This document shows, in pieces, positions 22,277 to 30,157 of a stretch of 49,959 nucleotides of DNA. Both the position numbers and the translations under genes were made by a program. The stretch covers positions 1-49,959 of IMG/VR virus record IMGVR_UViG_3300050821_002558; one strand, 5' to 3'. The DNA is from a virus. The notes under the pieces are model-generated. The model was given only the letters and a program-made list of their open reading frames with translations. It had not been told where the DNA came from and made no database searches. Positions within the stretch are counted from its first letter, which is position 1, and every line of letters begins with the position of its first letter.

Positions 22277-23794
22277 TTACTCGATGTCGATTGAGGCCAT
22301 GACGATCTGCTGTACCGCGCCGCCGTCGGTGTACCAGAAGGTGACGTTCGGCGAAGTGCGCGCACCGCGCGCCGAGGGGCCAGGGTCGGTCACCTGAAGG
22401 TACCAGCCCTGCGAGGAAAGTATCGGCGCGATAGTAAGGCCGGCGGCCGTGTTCACCGCCACTTGCTGCGCGCCCGACAGCACCACACCTGGCACCCAGG
22501 CACCGAAGGCGCCCATCGCCTGAATGTCGCCCGAGAGGGCCTCGCGGATCATGTTGTATCCGGCGGGCGTGTACGGCACGTCGGGCACCTGCGAGAGGAG
22601 CTCGGCGAAGTCATTCTGGAAGCGCGCGTTCCAATAAATCTGATTGATGTACGGGTCGATCCACTCCCACGTGCCGGTCATCTGCCCCGGTTGGAACCAG
22701 TTGAACGTCGCGGTGCGAGTGGCAACCGCCGCGTAGCAGTTGTAGCCGTTGCCTTTCAGATTCAGGTACGTCGTCAGGTTCGTCACGTCCGGCGTGACGC
22801 TCGGGCTCGAGCGATACGCGGCAGTCGTGCGCCCGCCAGGTTGATCCCAGTTGATGCTCGCAATAAAGCCGGCGATGAAGGCGGCCTCCTGCGCGCCCTG
22901 GGCCGGACTCCAAATCGGTATCGTGCCGTTGAGCGCTTCGACCTGGGCGGCGTAGCAGGCCGAGTCGTTGAGTTCCTCGGAAGGGGTTGGGTCGGAGTCG
23001 TAGGCGATGTAGGCGTAGCCGGGGTTTTGCGACACCCACGTCGAGAACTCGACCTTGATCGGCCCACCGGCAGCGCCCGCGTCCGGGTCGAGCACGCTGA
23101 AGAAGGTCGCCCAGTCCTGCGACTGATTGGTCAGCGTCGTCATTAGCGCGCCGGGCACTGCGGCGGCTGCGCCCTGTGACAGCTGCGCGCCGGTGGCGGA
23201 GGTGAGGAGGAGCCCGGTGGTAAAGGCGTCGGTCGTCGGGAAGGCAAGCGTGCTGCTGCCGCCGGTGGTGCTGGAGGTGATGACGAAGGCGTTTAGCTGC
23301 GCGTCATAGGTGACGGTCGCGGTCGTCGAAGGCGTGCCGCCCTGAAGTCCCGTCTGAATGAGCGCCGCGGCGGCGGAGAAGCTCCCGACGCCGGTGAGGT
23401 TGATCGCGGCCGAGACGTGGCTCACTCCGTCGATCACCACGGTGATCGTGCCGGCCAGGGCGCCGAGTTCCGCGAGCGTCACGCCGGTGAGCGGTGCCCC
23501 GCGCAGGTAGGCCGCGACAGGGGCGGTGTTGTATTGCGCGAAGTACAGCACCGAGGGGAGCGAGGTCGCCCCGTTGTACCCGGCGAAGTAGATGCCCGCG
23601 AGCTGGTATTCGAGCGAGTCGAGGCCGAACCATGCGCCCACCGACGCCGCGTTGCCGAACTGCGCCAGGGTGCCGACCGGGATCGACGGGTCATCGGTCA
23701 GGATGACCGAGTTCATTGCCAGATTGGCGGCACCCGCAGCGAGCACGCTCGGGATGACGTTGACGAAAGTTGCGGCCGGGATTGAGGGTTGCAT
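22277..23794 (-). CDS. Tail sheath protein, DUF3383 family
   Basis: 505 aa. The N-terminal half (SVGAWFGLDSLEYQLAGIYF, PSVLYFAQYNTAPVAAYLRG) is the signature of DUF3383 sheath proteins. ETVIDGVSHVSAAINLTGV-like text (about 114-134) marks the inserted domain and the C-terminus (WIDPYINQIYWNARFQNDFA) is conserved. It builds the contractile outer tail; its presence makes this a myovirus. Confidence 0.9.
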   Translation of the reverse strand: MQPSIPAATFVNVIPSVLAAGAANLAMNSVILTDDPSIPVGTLAQFGNAASVGAWFGLDSLEYQLAGIYFAGYNGATSLPSVLYFAQYNTAPVAAYLRGAPLTGVTLAELGALAGTITVVIDGVSHVSAAINLTGVGSFSAAAALIQTGLQGGTPSTTATVTYDAQLNAFVITSSTTGGSSTLAFPTTDAFTTGLLLTSATGAQLSQGAAAAVPGALMTTLTNQSQDWATFFSVLDPDAGAAGGPIKVEFSTWVSQNPGYAYIAYDSDPTPSEELNDSACYAAQVEALNGTIPIWSPAQGAQEAAFIAGFIASINWDQPGGRTTAAYRSSPSVTPDVTNLTTYLNLKGNGYNCYAAVATRTATFNWFQPGQMTGTWEWIDPYINQIYWNARFQNDFAELLSQVPDVPYTPAGYNMIREALSGDIQAMGAFGAWVPGVVLSGAQQVAVNTAAGLTIAPILSSQGWYLQVTDPGPSARGARTSPNVTFWYTDGGAVQQIVMASIDIE

Positions 23795-23803
23795 GCGGTG
23801 TCC

Positions 23804-24352
23804 TTAAGGCGGGCCGGGAACTGGCACGTCGATCATGGTGAGGCCGAGCACGTCGGCGAACTGCTGCGGGATCGTGGTCACCGGGTTGTACTGGAAGTGC
23901 GCGTCGAGTGACCAGCGCTCCTCGTATTGGTCCTCGCCGTCGGTGAGCGGAATCATGCGCGCCTCATCGGCGTACAGCGGCGAGAGCGTGGGGGCGAGCG
24001 CGGCGCACCCGTACTCATCGCGCAGCGTCGTCGACAGCAGCGTCGCCCAGTCCTCACCGCCGATGGTGTAGGCGCCGGCCGGGCTGTAGCAGTCGATCTG
24101 CACGACGAGTTCGACGCCTTCTTCGAGGTCCTGCGTGCCCCCGTCGGAGGGGTCCACGAGGTAGTGCACGTTGGTGCGCAGCCGCTTGCGAAACAGCGCC
24201 TGCACGTTGACGAAGCCATTCTCGGGCATCGCCGCGCGGTTGATCGTGCCCTGCACCACTTGGGTGGCCGGCAGTCCGGTCACGAGCATGATGAACGGCA
24301 CCAGCGCGGCGTACGCTTGCTGCAAGCTCGGGGCGACGGGGAAGGCGCTCAC
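23804..24352 (-). CDS. Neck/tail terminator-type protein
   Basis: 182 aa from GTG 24352, chosen for the GTGA overlap with the upstream gene; a longer start at 24391 is possible. LFRKRLRTNVHYLVDPSDGG and VELVVQIDCYSP...GGEDWATLLSTTLRDEYGC match a conserved phage protein located just before the sheath gene. The position suggests a tail terminator or tail-completion role. Confidence 0.72.
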   Translation of the reverse strand: MSAFPVAPSLQQAYAALVPFIMLVTGLPATQVVQGTINRAAMPENGFVNVQALFRKRLRTNVHYLVDPSDGGTQDLEEGVELVVQIDCYSPAGAYTIGGEDWATLLSTTLRDEYGCAALAPTLSPLYADEARMIPLTDGEDQYEERWSLDAHFQYNPVTTIPQQFADVLGLTMIDVPVPGPP

Positions 24353-24528
24353 GTCGAGGCCTTGAGTTGCCGGTAGCGGTGGCGCGCGCACTGCGGGTTA
24401 AGCGCGCGGATCACGGCGACCTTCTTAGCGCCGGGGTGCTCCTGGCGCCGCTCGCCGTAGTGCGTGTACTTGAGCGGCATCGCCTCGCGAGCTGCGCGAC
24501 GTAATGCCCTGGCGCGCTTGCCGTTCAT
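24349..24528 (-). CDS. Small basic phage protein, 59 aa
   Basis: ATG 24528 overlaps the upstream stop (ATGA). The N-terminus MNGKRARALRRAAREAMPLK is very basic and resembles short phage proteins that lie between head-tail connector genes. Possibly binds nucleic acid or acidic virion parts; not known. Confidence 0.72.
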   Translation of the reverse strand: MNGKRARALRRAAREAMPLKYTHYGERRQEHPGAKKVAVIRALNPQCARHRYRQLKAST

Positions 24529-25184
24529 GAGGGGCGGTCCGTCTGAAGCGTCACGTAGAGCTTCGTCCAGCCGCTTCGGCCGCGCGTGTCGGTGACGAGC
24601 ACGGTGTCGGCGGTCTGATTGGTGGCGGCAGGATTGGACAGCGTGTAGGTGCCGACGCCCCCGGTGCCGGTGCCGAGCGCGCTGATCTCGGTGTTGATCG
24701 GCAGCGCGCCGGCTTCGTCCGCGATCACGTCGCCGAGATTCAAAAAGCCGAGATTCACCGCTGTCACGTCGAGGGTGTTGCCGGTGAGGTTCGCGACCCC
24801 TGTGAAGGTGTTGAGCGCGTTCTGCCCCACGTTCCATGTCTCGGCCACGTACACAATCAGCCAGTCATCGACGGGCTGGCCGACGAACTGCGGAAACTGC
24901 AAGCGGTCCCCGCCCTGCGCGTTCACGCGCACGATCGCCTTCGGGTCCGAGTACAGGAACACCGTGCGGATGGTGCCTTGAATGTTGAGGTAGTCGATAT
25001 GGCGCAAGTCCCGACCCCACGGCGGCTGCACCTGTATCAGCACCGGCACCGACTCGGCGTAGGACGGAATCTGCCGGCCGCCGCTGTCCACCGTGTAGCC
25101 GGTCGAGCCGAGGTACGCGGCCGGGATATCTTGGTTCACCGTGCGGATCGCGCCGCGCACCGTGCCGTGAAGGTTGAGACTCAT
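24525..25184 (-). CDS. Neck/connector protein with inserted GTYTLS module
   Basis: 219 aa from ATG 25184. The N-terminus (MSLNLHGTVRGAIRTVNQDI) and the phrase PPWGRDLRHIDYLNIQGTIR are conserved in a phage head-tail protein. Residues about 140-195 contain TEISALGTGTGGVGTYTLSN, a repeat of the beta module also present in baseplate J and the cement protein. The final GRSGWTKLYVTLQTD belongs to the core fold. Confidence 0.75.
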   Translation of the reverse strand: MSLNLHGTVRGAIRTVNQDIPAAYLGSTGYTVDSGGRQIPSYAESVPVLIQVQPPWGRDLRHIDYLNIQGTIRTVFLYSDPKAIVRVNAQGGDRLQFPQFVGQPVDDWLIVYVAETWNVGQNALNTFTGVANLTGNTLDVTAVNLGFLNLGDVIADEAGALPINTEISALGTGTGGVGTYTLSNPAATNQTADTVLVTDTRGRSGWTKLYVTLQTDRPS

Positions 25185-25648
25185 CAGGTGATGACCCGCA
25201 CAAGGTAGGTACTCGCGGTCGGTGTCCCGCTCACCAGCGCGCACACGCTCACCGTGACGGTGTTCGCTGCCGTCACCTGGGCAAGGACGGCGAAGCCTGC
25301 CCCAGGATAACCGGAGGTCGAAGCCGCTGCGACGGGCACCATGGTGACGGCAGCGCCCGCAATCGTGGCGGTGCCGGTGGCACACGCCCCCGCAGCGAGA
25401 GAGCCCCCGCCAATTGAGCCGGTGGTGCCGGCAAGTACCGGGTTCGCCAGGTTTGCGCCGGCCAGTACCGGCGTCGTGCCGGGCGCGCCGGGGCTCGTGA
25501 TCGTGAGCACGCCGCCGTTCAAGGAGCCGTGCAGCGTACCGGTGACGGTGCCGCCGCTGACCTGTGGCGGGTTCTGCGCCACGAGCGCGAGCGGAATGAG
25601 GACGATAAGGCACGCCAGCAAACCGACGCGCCACGTAATGTTTTTCAC
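25184..25648 (-). CDS. Secreted beta-rich virion-type protein
   Basis: 154 aa with a clear signal sequence (MKNITWRVGLLACLIVLIPL then ALVAQ). The C-terminal half (GTATIAGAAVTMVPVAAAST, ANTVTVSVCALVSGTPTAST) matches a small beta domain seen in phage fibres and appendages that ends STYLVRVI. It sits inside the neck gene cluster. A Sec signal on such a product is unusual. The stop overlaps the next start (TGATG). Confidence 0.75.
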   Translation of the reverse strand: MKNITWRVGLLACLIVLIPLALVAQNPPQVSGGTVTGTLHGSLNGGVLTITSPGAPGTTPVLAGANLANPVLAGTTGSIGGGSLAAGACATGTATIAGAAVTMVPVAAASTSGYPGAGFAVLAQVTAANTVTVSVCALVSGTPTASTYLVRVIT

Positions 25649-26109
25649 CCTAACACCTCGAAGTCTGTTGCGCTCTGCATGGTGCCTTTGTCGACGAGCC
25701 CCTTATCGAAGCCCTTGCGGGCGATGGTCGACGGCGCGTTGTCCGCCGGCCAGGAGGCGATCGCGTAGGTGAGCGCGTCCTTAATCGTGTCGCCCATTAC
25801 CGCGAACGCGCGGGCGCTGTTGAACTGCGCGGCCTTCAGGTACTTGCCGAGGTCCTCGCCCCACGCTCCGAGCTCGCGCGCAATCATCTGCCGGAAGAAC
25901 GGGCGGGCCCGCGCGATGCTCGTGCCGAACTCATTCCAGAACGCCACCGTCGCCACGTAGAGCACGCCCTGCCCCTTCTGCGCCGGGTACGTGGCGTTCT
26001 CGAGGAAGCCGACGCGCACGCCGCTCGCGCTGTCGATCGCTTCCTCCATAGCAGCGAGATACGCCTTCATCTGCGCGCCGCCCTTCACCTTGAGATTTAC
26101 TGCGGCCAT
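25645..26109 (-). CDS. Head-tail connector/neck protein, HK97 gp10-like
   Basis: 154 aa from ATG 26109. RVGFLENATYP...VAFWNEFGTSIARARPFF (about 46-80) is the hallmark of phage neck proteins of the gp10/morphogenesis type, ending with ADNAPSTIARKGFDKGLVDK. The start overlaps the upstream gene by 13 nt. Confidence 0.85.
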   Translation of the reverse strand: MAAVNLKVKGGAQMKAYLAAMEEAIDSASGVRVGFLENATYPAQKGQGVLYVATVAFWNEFGTSIARARPFFRQMIARELGAWGEDLGKYLKAAQFNSARAFAVMGDTIKDALTYAIASWPADNAPSTIARKGFDKGLVDKGTMQSATDFEVLG

Positions 26110-26567
26110 GCGTCCCACGCGCTGAAGTGGCTGGCGGCATTTGCCGCCGGGTAGTACTTCGCCGCCCGGAACTGCGCGGTGCTCTTCCAGTACAGCGCGC
26201 CCCATTGCGTCTGCGCGTAGAAGGCCGCCGCCTCGTCCTTGGTCACGAAGTCCGTCTGCACGCTCACCGCTCCTTCGGTAGCCCCCGACACGCGCCCCAC
26301 GACGCCCTGGGGCATCTCACCGTTCACCCCGTTCAAGAGCGCCGTAATGTGAGCCGTGAGGAGGTAGAGCAACCCCTGCCGCGTGGGCGCGTCCTGCACC
26401 ACGGAGCAACAGGTGTTTTGCAGTTGCAGGCAGGCCAGGCCGAAGTTGACTTGCAGCGCAGCGGTCGGCACCAGCGAGAAGGCCGGGTAGGACGCCAGGA
26501 ACTCCGTGGCGTCGAATACGACGATGCCCGGCGTGACCGGGACGGATGCGCAGGCGACGACGGTCAC
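26097..26567 (-). CDS. Head completion/connector protein, DUF4054-like
   Basis: 156 aa. FLASYPAFSLVPTAALQVNF at about 23-42, then QGLLYLLTAHITALL and a C-terminal FYAQTQWGALYWKSTAQFRA, is the pattern of DUF4054 proteins. These are adaptors that dock on the portal. It is followed by the gp10-like gene, the usual order. Confidence 0.85.
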   Translation of the reverse strand: MTVVACASVPVTPGIVVFDATEFLASYPAFSLVPTAALQVNFGLACLQLQNTCCSVVQDAPTRQGLLYLLTAHITALLNGVNGEMPQGVVGRVSGATEGAVSVQTDFVTKDEAAAFYAQTQWGALYWKSTAQFRAAKYYPAANAASHFSAWDAWPQ

Positions 26568-26582
26568 GCGCGGGACCTCGCG

Positions 26583-27077
26583 CTAGATGCCGGCGGCAGC
26601 CGCGGCGGCTTCGGCGGCGGACTGTTCGTTTTGCCGCGCGATCGCCAGTGTGCCGGGGTCAGTCTCAACGCGCGTGGACGGCTGCGCGCCCTTGGGGATC
26701 CGTGACTCCTTCGAGAGGTCCGGGTTCAACGGCTCGAGCCCCGTCGCGACGCCCTGGCGCTCCTTGGATATGCCCTTGAGTTCGCTCTCATTCTTCGCGA
26801 CGAACACGAGGCCGTTCTTCACGAAGTCCATGTCCCTGTTCCGCGCGTACCACGCATTCCAGAAGGCCGCCTCGACGCGGGTGGTGGCGTAGAGGTGCTG
26901 CGCCTGGGCCATGCGCCGATCCGTGCGCAGCGTGTTGGAGCCCTTGAGCGTGACACGCGGCCCGGTGGGGCGCGGCTGCAGGGTTTGCTCTTTGACGTCC
27001 TTGGACGGCTCGGTGATGAGCTCAAGAATGATCCCGTTCGGGATCTTGCAGCCGATGAGCACGAAGTTTTCCGCCAT
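26583..27077 (-). CDS. Hypothetical structural-region protein
   Basis: 164 aa from ATG 27077. AENFVLIGCKIPNGIILELI opens the protein and RVTLKGSNTLRTDRRMAQAQ (about 41-60) follows; this conserved text is common in phage head modules with DUF2184 capsids. It ends in an Ala-rich tail. Function unknown, possibly a head accessory protein. Confidence 0.75.
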   Translation of the reverse strand: MAENFVLIGCKIPNGIILELITEPSKDVKEQTLQPRPTGPRVTLKGSNTLRTDRRMAQAQHLYATTRVEAAFWNAWYARNRDMDFVKNGLVFVAKNESELKGISKERQGVATGLEPLNPDLSKESRIPKGAQPSTRVETDPGTLAIARQNEQSAAEAAAAAAGI

Positions 27078-27091
27078 GACTCTCTCCGGTG

Positions 27092-27616
27092 TTAGTTGAG
27101 GGGCTGCACGAAGCTCGAGATGCGAAGCCGGGCCCCGCAGCCGACGCCAGTCTGCATGAGCGTCCACGGCGTTGCCACAAAGCCGCCGAGGTCGGCGTCA
27201 TACGGCAGCCCCGTCGCAGGGTCAGTCCACACGCGGTTGCCCGCCTGGCCGCCGAGCGGAAAGCGCGTGAAGAAGTCACCGGCGACTGCGACGACGCACC
27301 CGAGGCCCTGGCGCAGCACGAGCTCGGGGCCGGACAGCGGGCCCCATTGCGCGAACACCCGCTGGAAGTTCCACAGGTTGAACACGGGGAGCACGAAGCC
27401 GAGCGCGAAGCCCTCGCTCTGCACATTCGAGACTTCGAGGAGGACGGGGTCCACCCATCCGAAGATTCCCAACACGACGCCGGACGGTCCGGCCGCGATG
27501 CCGCCCTTGCCGGCGGGGTAACACGCGAAGGGCTGCCGGCCGTAGCCTATGGCTTGCGGCCATTCAAACGGGGTGCCGGCTCCTTGCAGCCTCCCCGGAT
27601 TGAGCCCTGGGCGCAC
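27092..27616 (-). CDS. Hypothetical head-module protein
   Basis: 174 aa from GTG 27616. Gly- and aromatic-rich with no recognised domain: GVVLGIFGWVDPVLLEVSNV and GFALGFVLPVFNLWNFQRVF. Near-absence of charged residues in the middle suggests a structural protein. Neighbours are capsid and connector genes. Confidence 0.7.
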   Translation of the reverse strand: MRPGLNPGRLQGAGTPFEWPQAIGYGRQPFACYPAGKGGIAAGPSGVVLGIFGWVDPVLLEVSNVQSEGFALGFVLPVFNLWNFQRVFAQWGPLSGPELVLRQGLGCVVAVAGDFFTRFPLGGQAGNRVWTDPATGLPYDADLGGFVATPWTLMQTGVGCGARLRISSFVQPLN

Positions 27617-27643
27617 CGGCGAGCATCTCCTTACGTCCTGAAG

Positions 27644-27916
27644 TTACCCGCCTCTAAAGCCGCTGCGGCCGCGCGTGGTGGGGGCTGGCGCGCCGTTGGT
27701 CTCGGCGTCGGCCTCGGCGGCGTCGGCTTTGACTTCTGCCTTCGGCTTGGGCGCCGGATCGGGAACTTCGCCCGCAGCCTTCGCGGTGGCTTCCATTTCG
27801 GTCGTTTGCTCGGGCGTGAACTTCGAGGGCTGCGGGGTGATCGGCGTGCCCGGCGCGGCGTTGCCGTACATGTCCGTGTTGCCCGAGCGGTTGCCGATAT
27901 GTCGGTGCTTACCCAT
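27644..27916 (-). CDS. Small low-complexity head-module protein
   Basis: 90 aa. MGKHRHIGNRSGNTDMYGN is followed by a Lys/Ala/Glu/Pro-rich stretch and a Gly/Arg end (TTRGRSGFRGG). It looks disordered. It lies directly downstream of the capsid gene, where small decoration or assembly factors occur, but no role can be assigned. Confidence 0.65.
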   Translation of the reverse strand: MGKHRHIGNRSGNTDMYGNAAPGTPITPQPSKFTPEQTTEMEATAKAAGEVPDPAPKPKAEVKADAAEADAETNGAPAPTTRGRSGFRGG

Positions 27917-27940
27917 GCGGAGATTCTCCTGCGGCCAGGT

Positions 27941-29077
27941 TCACCCGACCATTGAGGCGATGAGGAACGGCCGGTAGATCATGGTCCCAAAGCCGCCCGA
28001 TGAGCGCTTCTGGCGCCAGGACGAGGTGTCCACCACCATGTTGTGCGCCATGAGCTTCGACGAGAAGGAGGCCTCGAGGGTGCGCTGGCCTTCGAGGCTC
28101 TCGCAAATCAATTGCACCAGCTGCCCGGCGGCGGAGTAGGGCGGCCCGTACTGCACCGCGGTCTCGATGCGGATGTTGGGGAAGTTTTGCTTCAGCAACT
28201 CGAGCACCGAGTTGGTGTTGTAGAGCGTCACCTCCTTGAGCGCGACGGAGTTCGTCGGGGAGAGCGCGAGCACCATCGGGGAGTCGGTCTGCACCACACC
28301 GCCCGACTGCACCTGCAATTGGATAAACAGGCGCACGATATCTTGGTAGATCGTGTTGGCCGTGGCGCTCGAGTTCGTCAGCCACGAGTACAGCGGCGTG
28401 AGCGCAGGAGGCAGCGCCGGGTCATTCAAGAGCCCGTAGTTCTCGAGGTTCGCCACCCCGTAGAAGTACATGAAATTAAGCGCCTTCATGAGCGCGAGCG
28501 CGTTCGCTTGCTGCTGTTGGCTCACCCAGTCGAGCTTCGCCAGGCCCATGCGGCCGACTTCGCGCTGCCCGTACTGAAGGAAGCACTGGAAGAGGAAGTT
28601 CTGCCGCTGCGGGAAGTTGACGTTGACGTTCGACGAGCCGCTGTTGGAGTAGTCGCCGTAGGCGGACGTCTCCCCGACTGCCTCGGCGGTGAGGAACATC
28701 GCCGTCTCGGTGAGCCAGTCGCCTTTCATGGCCTCACCCGCAATCTGTGCCGCCATCATCGGCGACACGAGAATCGGGATCACCTTCGGGTCGAGCCAGT
28801 TCGCCAGGAAGAACGGGATGCCCGCGTTGCTCACGGTGACGAGCTCGGACTGCACGTCCATTGCCATCGTCGCGTCGAGGAAGCGCGGACGGCCGGCGCT
28901 CATTTCCACGAACCGCATGTCCGCGGCAAGCTGCGAATCGCGCCCAGGGAGTGCGAACGTCTGCCCTCGGCCCAGGCGGCCGTCGAAGGCGACACCCTCT
29001 TCCATGGCGAGCCGCCGCAGAATCTCGGGAGTGAGGCCAGCCTTTACGGCTTGAGTGAGGCGCTTGCTGTCGTACAT
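27941..29077 (-). CDS. Major capsid protein, DUF2184 family
   Basis: 378 aa. MDVQSELVTVSNAGIPFFLA, LDWVSQQQQANALALMKALN and FYGVANLENYGLLNDPALP match the DUF2184 HK97-fold capsid proteins. The C-terminus (TSSWRQKRSSGGFGTMIYRP) is also conserved. The N-terminal 55 residues may be processed by the DUF2213 protein encoded upstream. Confidence 0.9.
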   Translation of the reverse strand: MYDSKRLTQAVKAGLTPEILRRLAMEEGVAFDGRLGRGQTFALPGRDSQLAADMRFVEMSAGRPRFLDATMAMDVQSELVTVSNAGIPFFLANWLDPKVIPILVSPMMAAQIAGEAMKGDWLTETAMFLTAEAVGETSAYGDYSNSGSSNVNVNFPQRQNFLFQCFLQYGQREVGRMGLAKLDWVSQQQQANALALMKALNFMYFYGVANLENYGLLNDPALPPALTPLYSWLTNSSATANTIYQDIVRLFIQLQVQSGGVVQTDSPMVLALSPTNSVALKEVTLYNTNSVLELLKQNFPNIRIETAVQYGPPYSAAGQLVQLICESLEGQRTLEASFSSKLMAHNMVVDTSSWRQKRSSGGFGTMIYRPFLIASMVG

Positions 29078-29124
29078 CTGCTACTCCAAAGGCTGCGGTG
29101 AGGGGCTCCCGTCGGCTCCTACTG

Positions 29125-30114
29125 TCAGGAAGTGGTCCAACTCGAGATGCGGCCGAGCTTGCCCTGCGTGCCGACGAAGGTGTTGGTCGAGGTCACGACG
29201 TTCCCCACGTTGGTCGTCAGGTACGTGCCATCCCCGCCGGTGGTGCCGGTGAGTTGCTCGAGGATCTGCACGTTCGCCGATCCTGGCAGGCCGCCGCCGC
29301 CGGTGGCGGAAATGAACTGCCCAGGCACGAGCACGCCCGAGCCGACCGCGGTCACGGTCAGGACTCCGAACGGGGTGCCAGCGGCCGGCAGTGCAAGCGA
29401 GCCGGTGAAGTCGCAGTCCGCCGCGACGACGCTCGCGACGTAGAACTGCGACTCCTGCACGCCGTAGTAGCTGGCAGCGACGGCCGTCACTACCGAGAAC
29501 GGGGTGCCGTCGGGGTTCGCGAGCTGGTACGTGCCCGTGCCGCCGGTGCCCGTGCCGAGCGAGGCGATGTAGGAACCTGGCGGCACTCCAACGGCCGAGA
29601 TTGGCTGGCCGACCGCGAGCGGCGTGCCGCTGATGGTGTTCACCGTCATCAGGCCGCCGACGGCGACGCTGATTGAGGTGATCGCGCCGGTGACGCTTTG
29701 CCCGGTGACGTTGCCCGACAGGGCGCCGGTCACGGGGTCGAAGTAGACCTTCTGCCCAGGCGTCGCGGGGGCGTTGAAGATGCCCCAAAAGTCGCCCTGG
29801 GCGAAGAGCGTCGCCATGTCCCCGCCGGGGATCTGCATCGTGGCGATGCCGAGGAACTGCGTGATGATGCCCTGGCCTTCGCGGTGCACGAAGCCGGGGA
29901 AGCTGTTCGGCTGGTAGTACGTGCTCGCGACTTTCGTCGCCGGGTTCGCCCACGCGCCGACGCCGACCGTGACGCCTTCGGGGGAGGCCACGTAGCCGAA
30001 GGCGCCGCCCAGGATGCTGGCGCGGATGTTGGCGCCTGCGAAGTCGCCGGCAGCAGCCGGGGGGAGTTCGTTGTTCACGAATGATTGGAAGCCGGTGCCG
30101 GTGCCAGGGGTCAT
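29125..30114 (-). CDS. Structural cement / decoration protein with inserted beta modules
   Basis: 329 aa. The N-terminal 120 residues (ASILGGAFGYVASPEGVTVG, HREGQGIITQFLGIATMQIP) match capsid cement proteins (gp24-like) that sit before DUF2184 capsids. The rest contains at least two copies of a GTYTLS-type module: PPGSYIASLGTGTGGTGTYQ and ANVQILEQLTGTTGGDGTYL. These copies lengthen the protein well beyond a minimal cement protein and would be exposed on the capsid surface. Confidence 0.8.
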   Translation of the reverse strand: MTPGTGTGFQSFVNNELPPAAAGDFAGANIRASILGGAFGYVASPEGVTVGVGAWANPATKVASTYYQPNSFPGFVHREGQGIITQFLGIATMQIPGGDMATLFAQGDFWGIFNAPATPGQKVYFDPVTGALSGNVTGQSVTGAITSISVAVGGLMTVNTISGTPLAVGQPISAVGVPPGSYIASLGTGTGGTGTYQLANPDGTPFSVVTAVAASYYGVQESQFYVASVVAADCDFTGSLALPAAGTPFGVLTVTAVGSGVLVPGQFISATGGGGLPGSANVQILEQLTGTTGGDGTYLTTNVGNVVTSTNTFVGTQGKLGRISSWTTS

Positions 30115-30157
30115 ACGGGACTCTCCTACAGGGTGAACGTCAGCGGACGGCTTGCCT

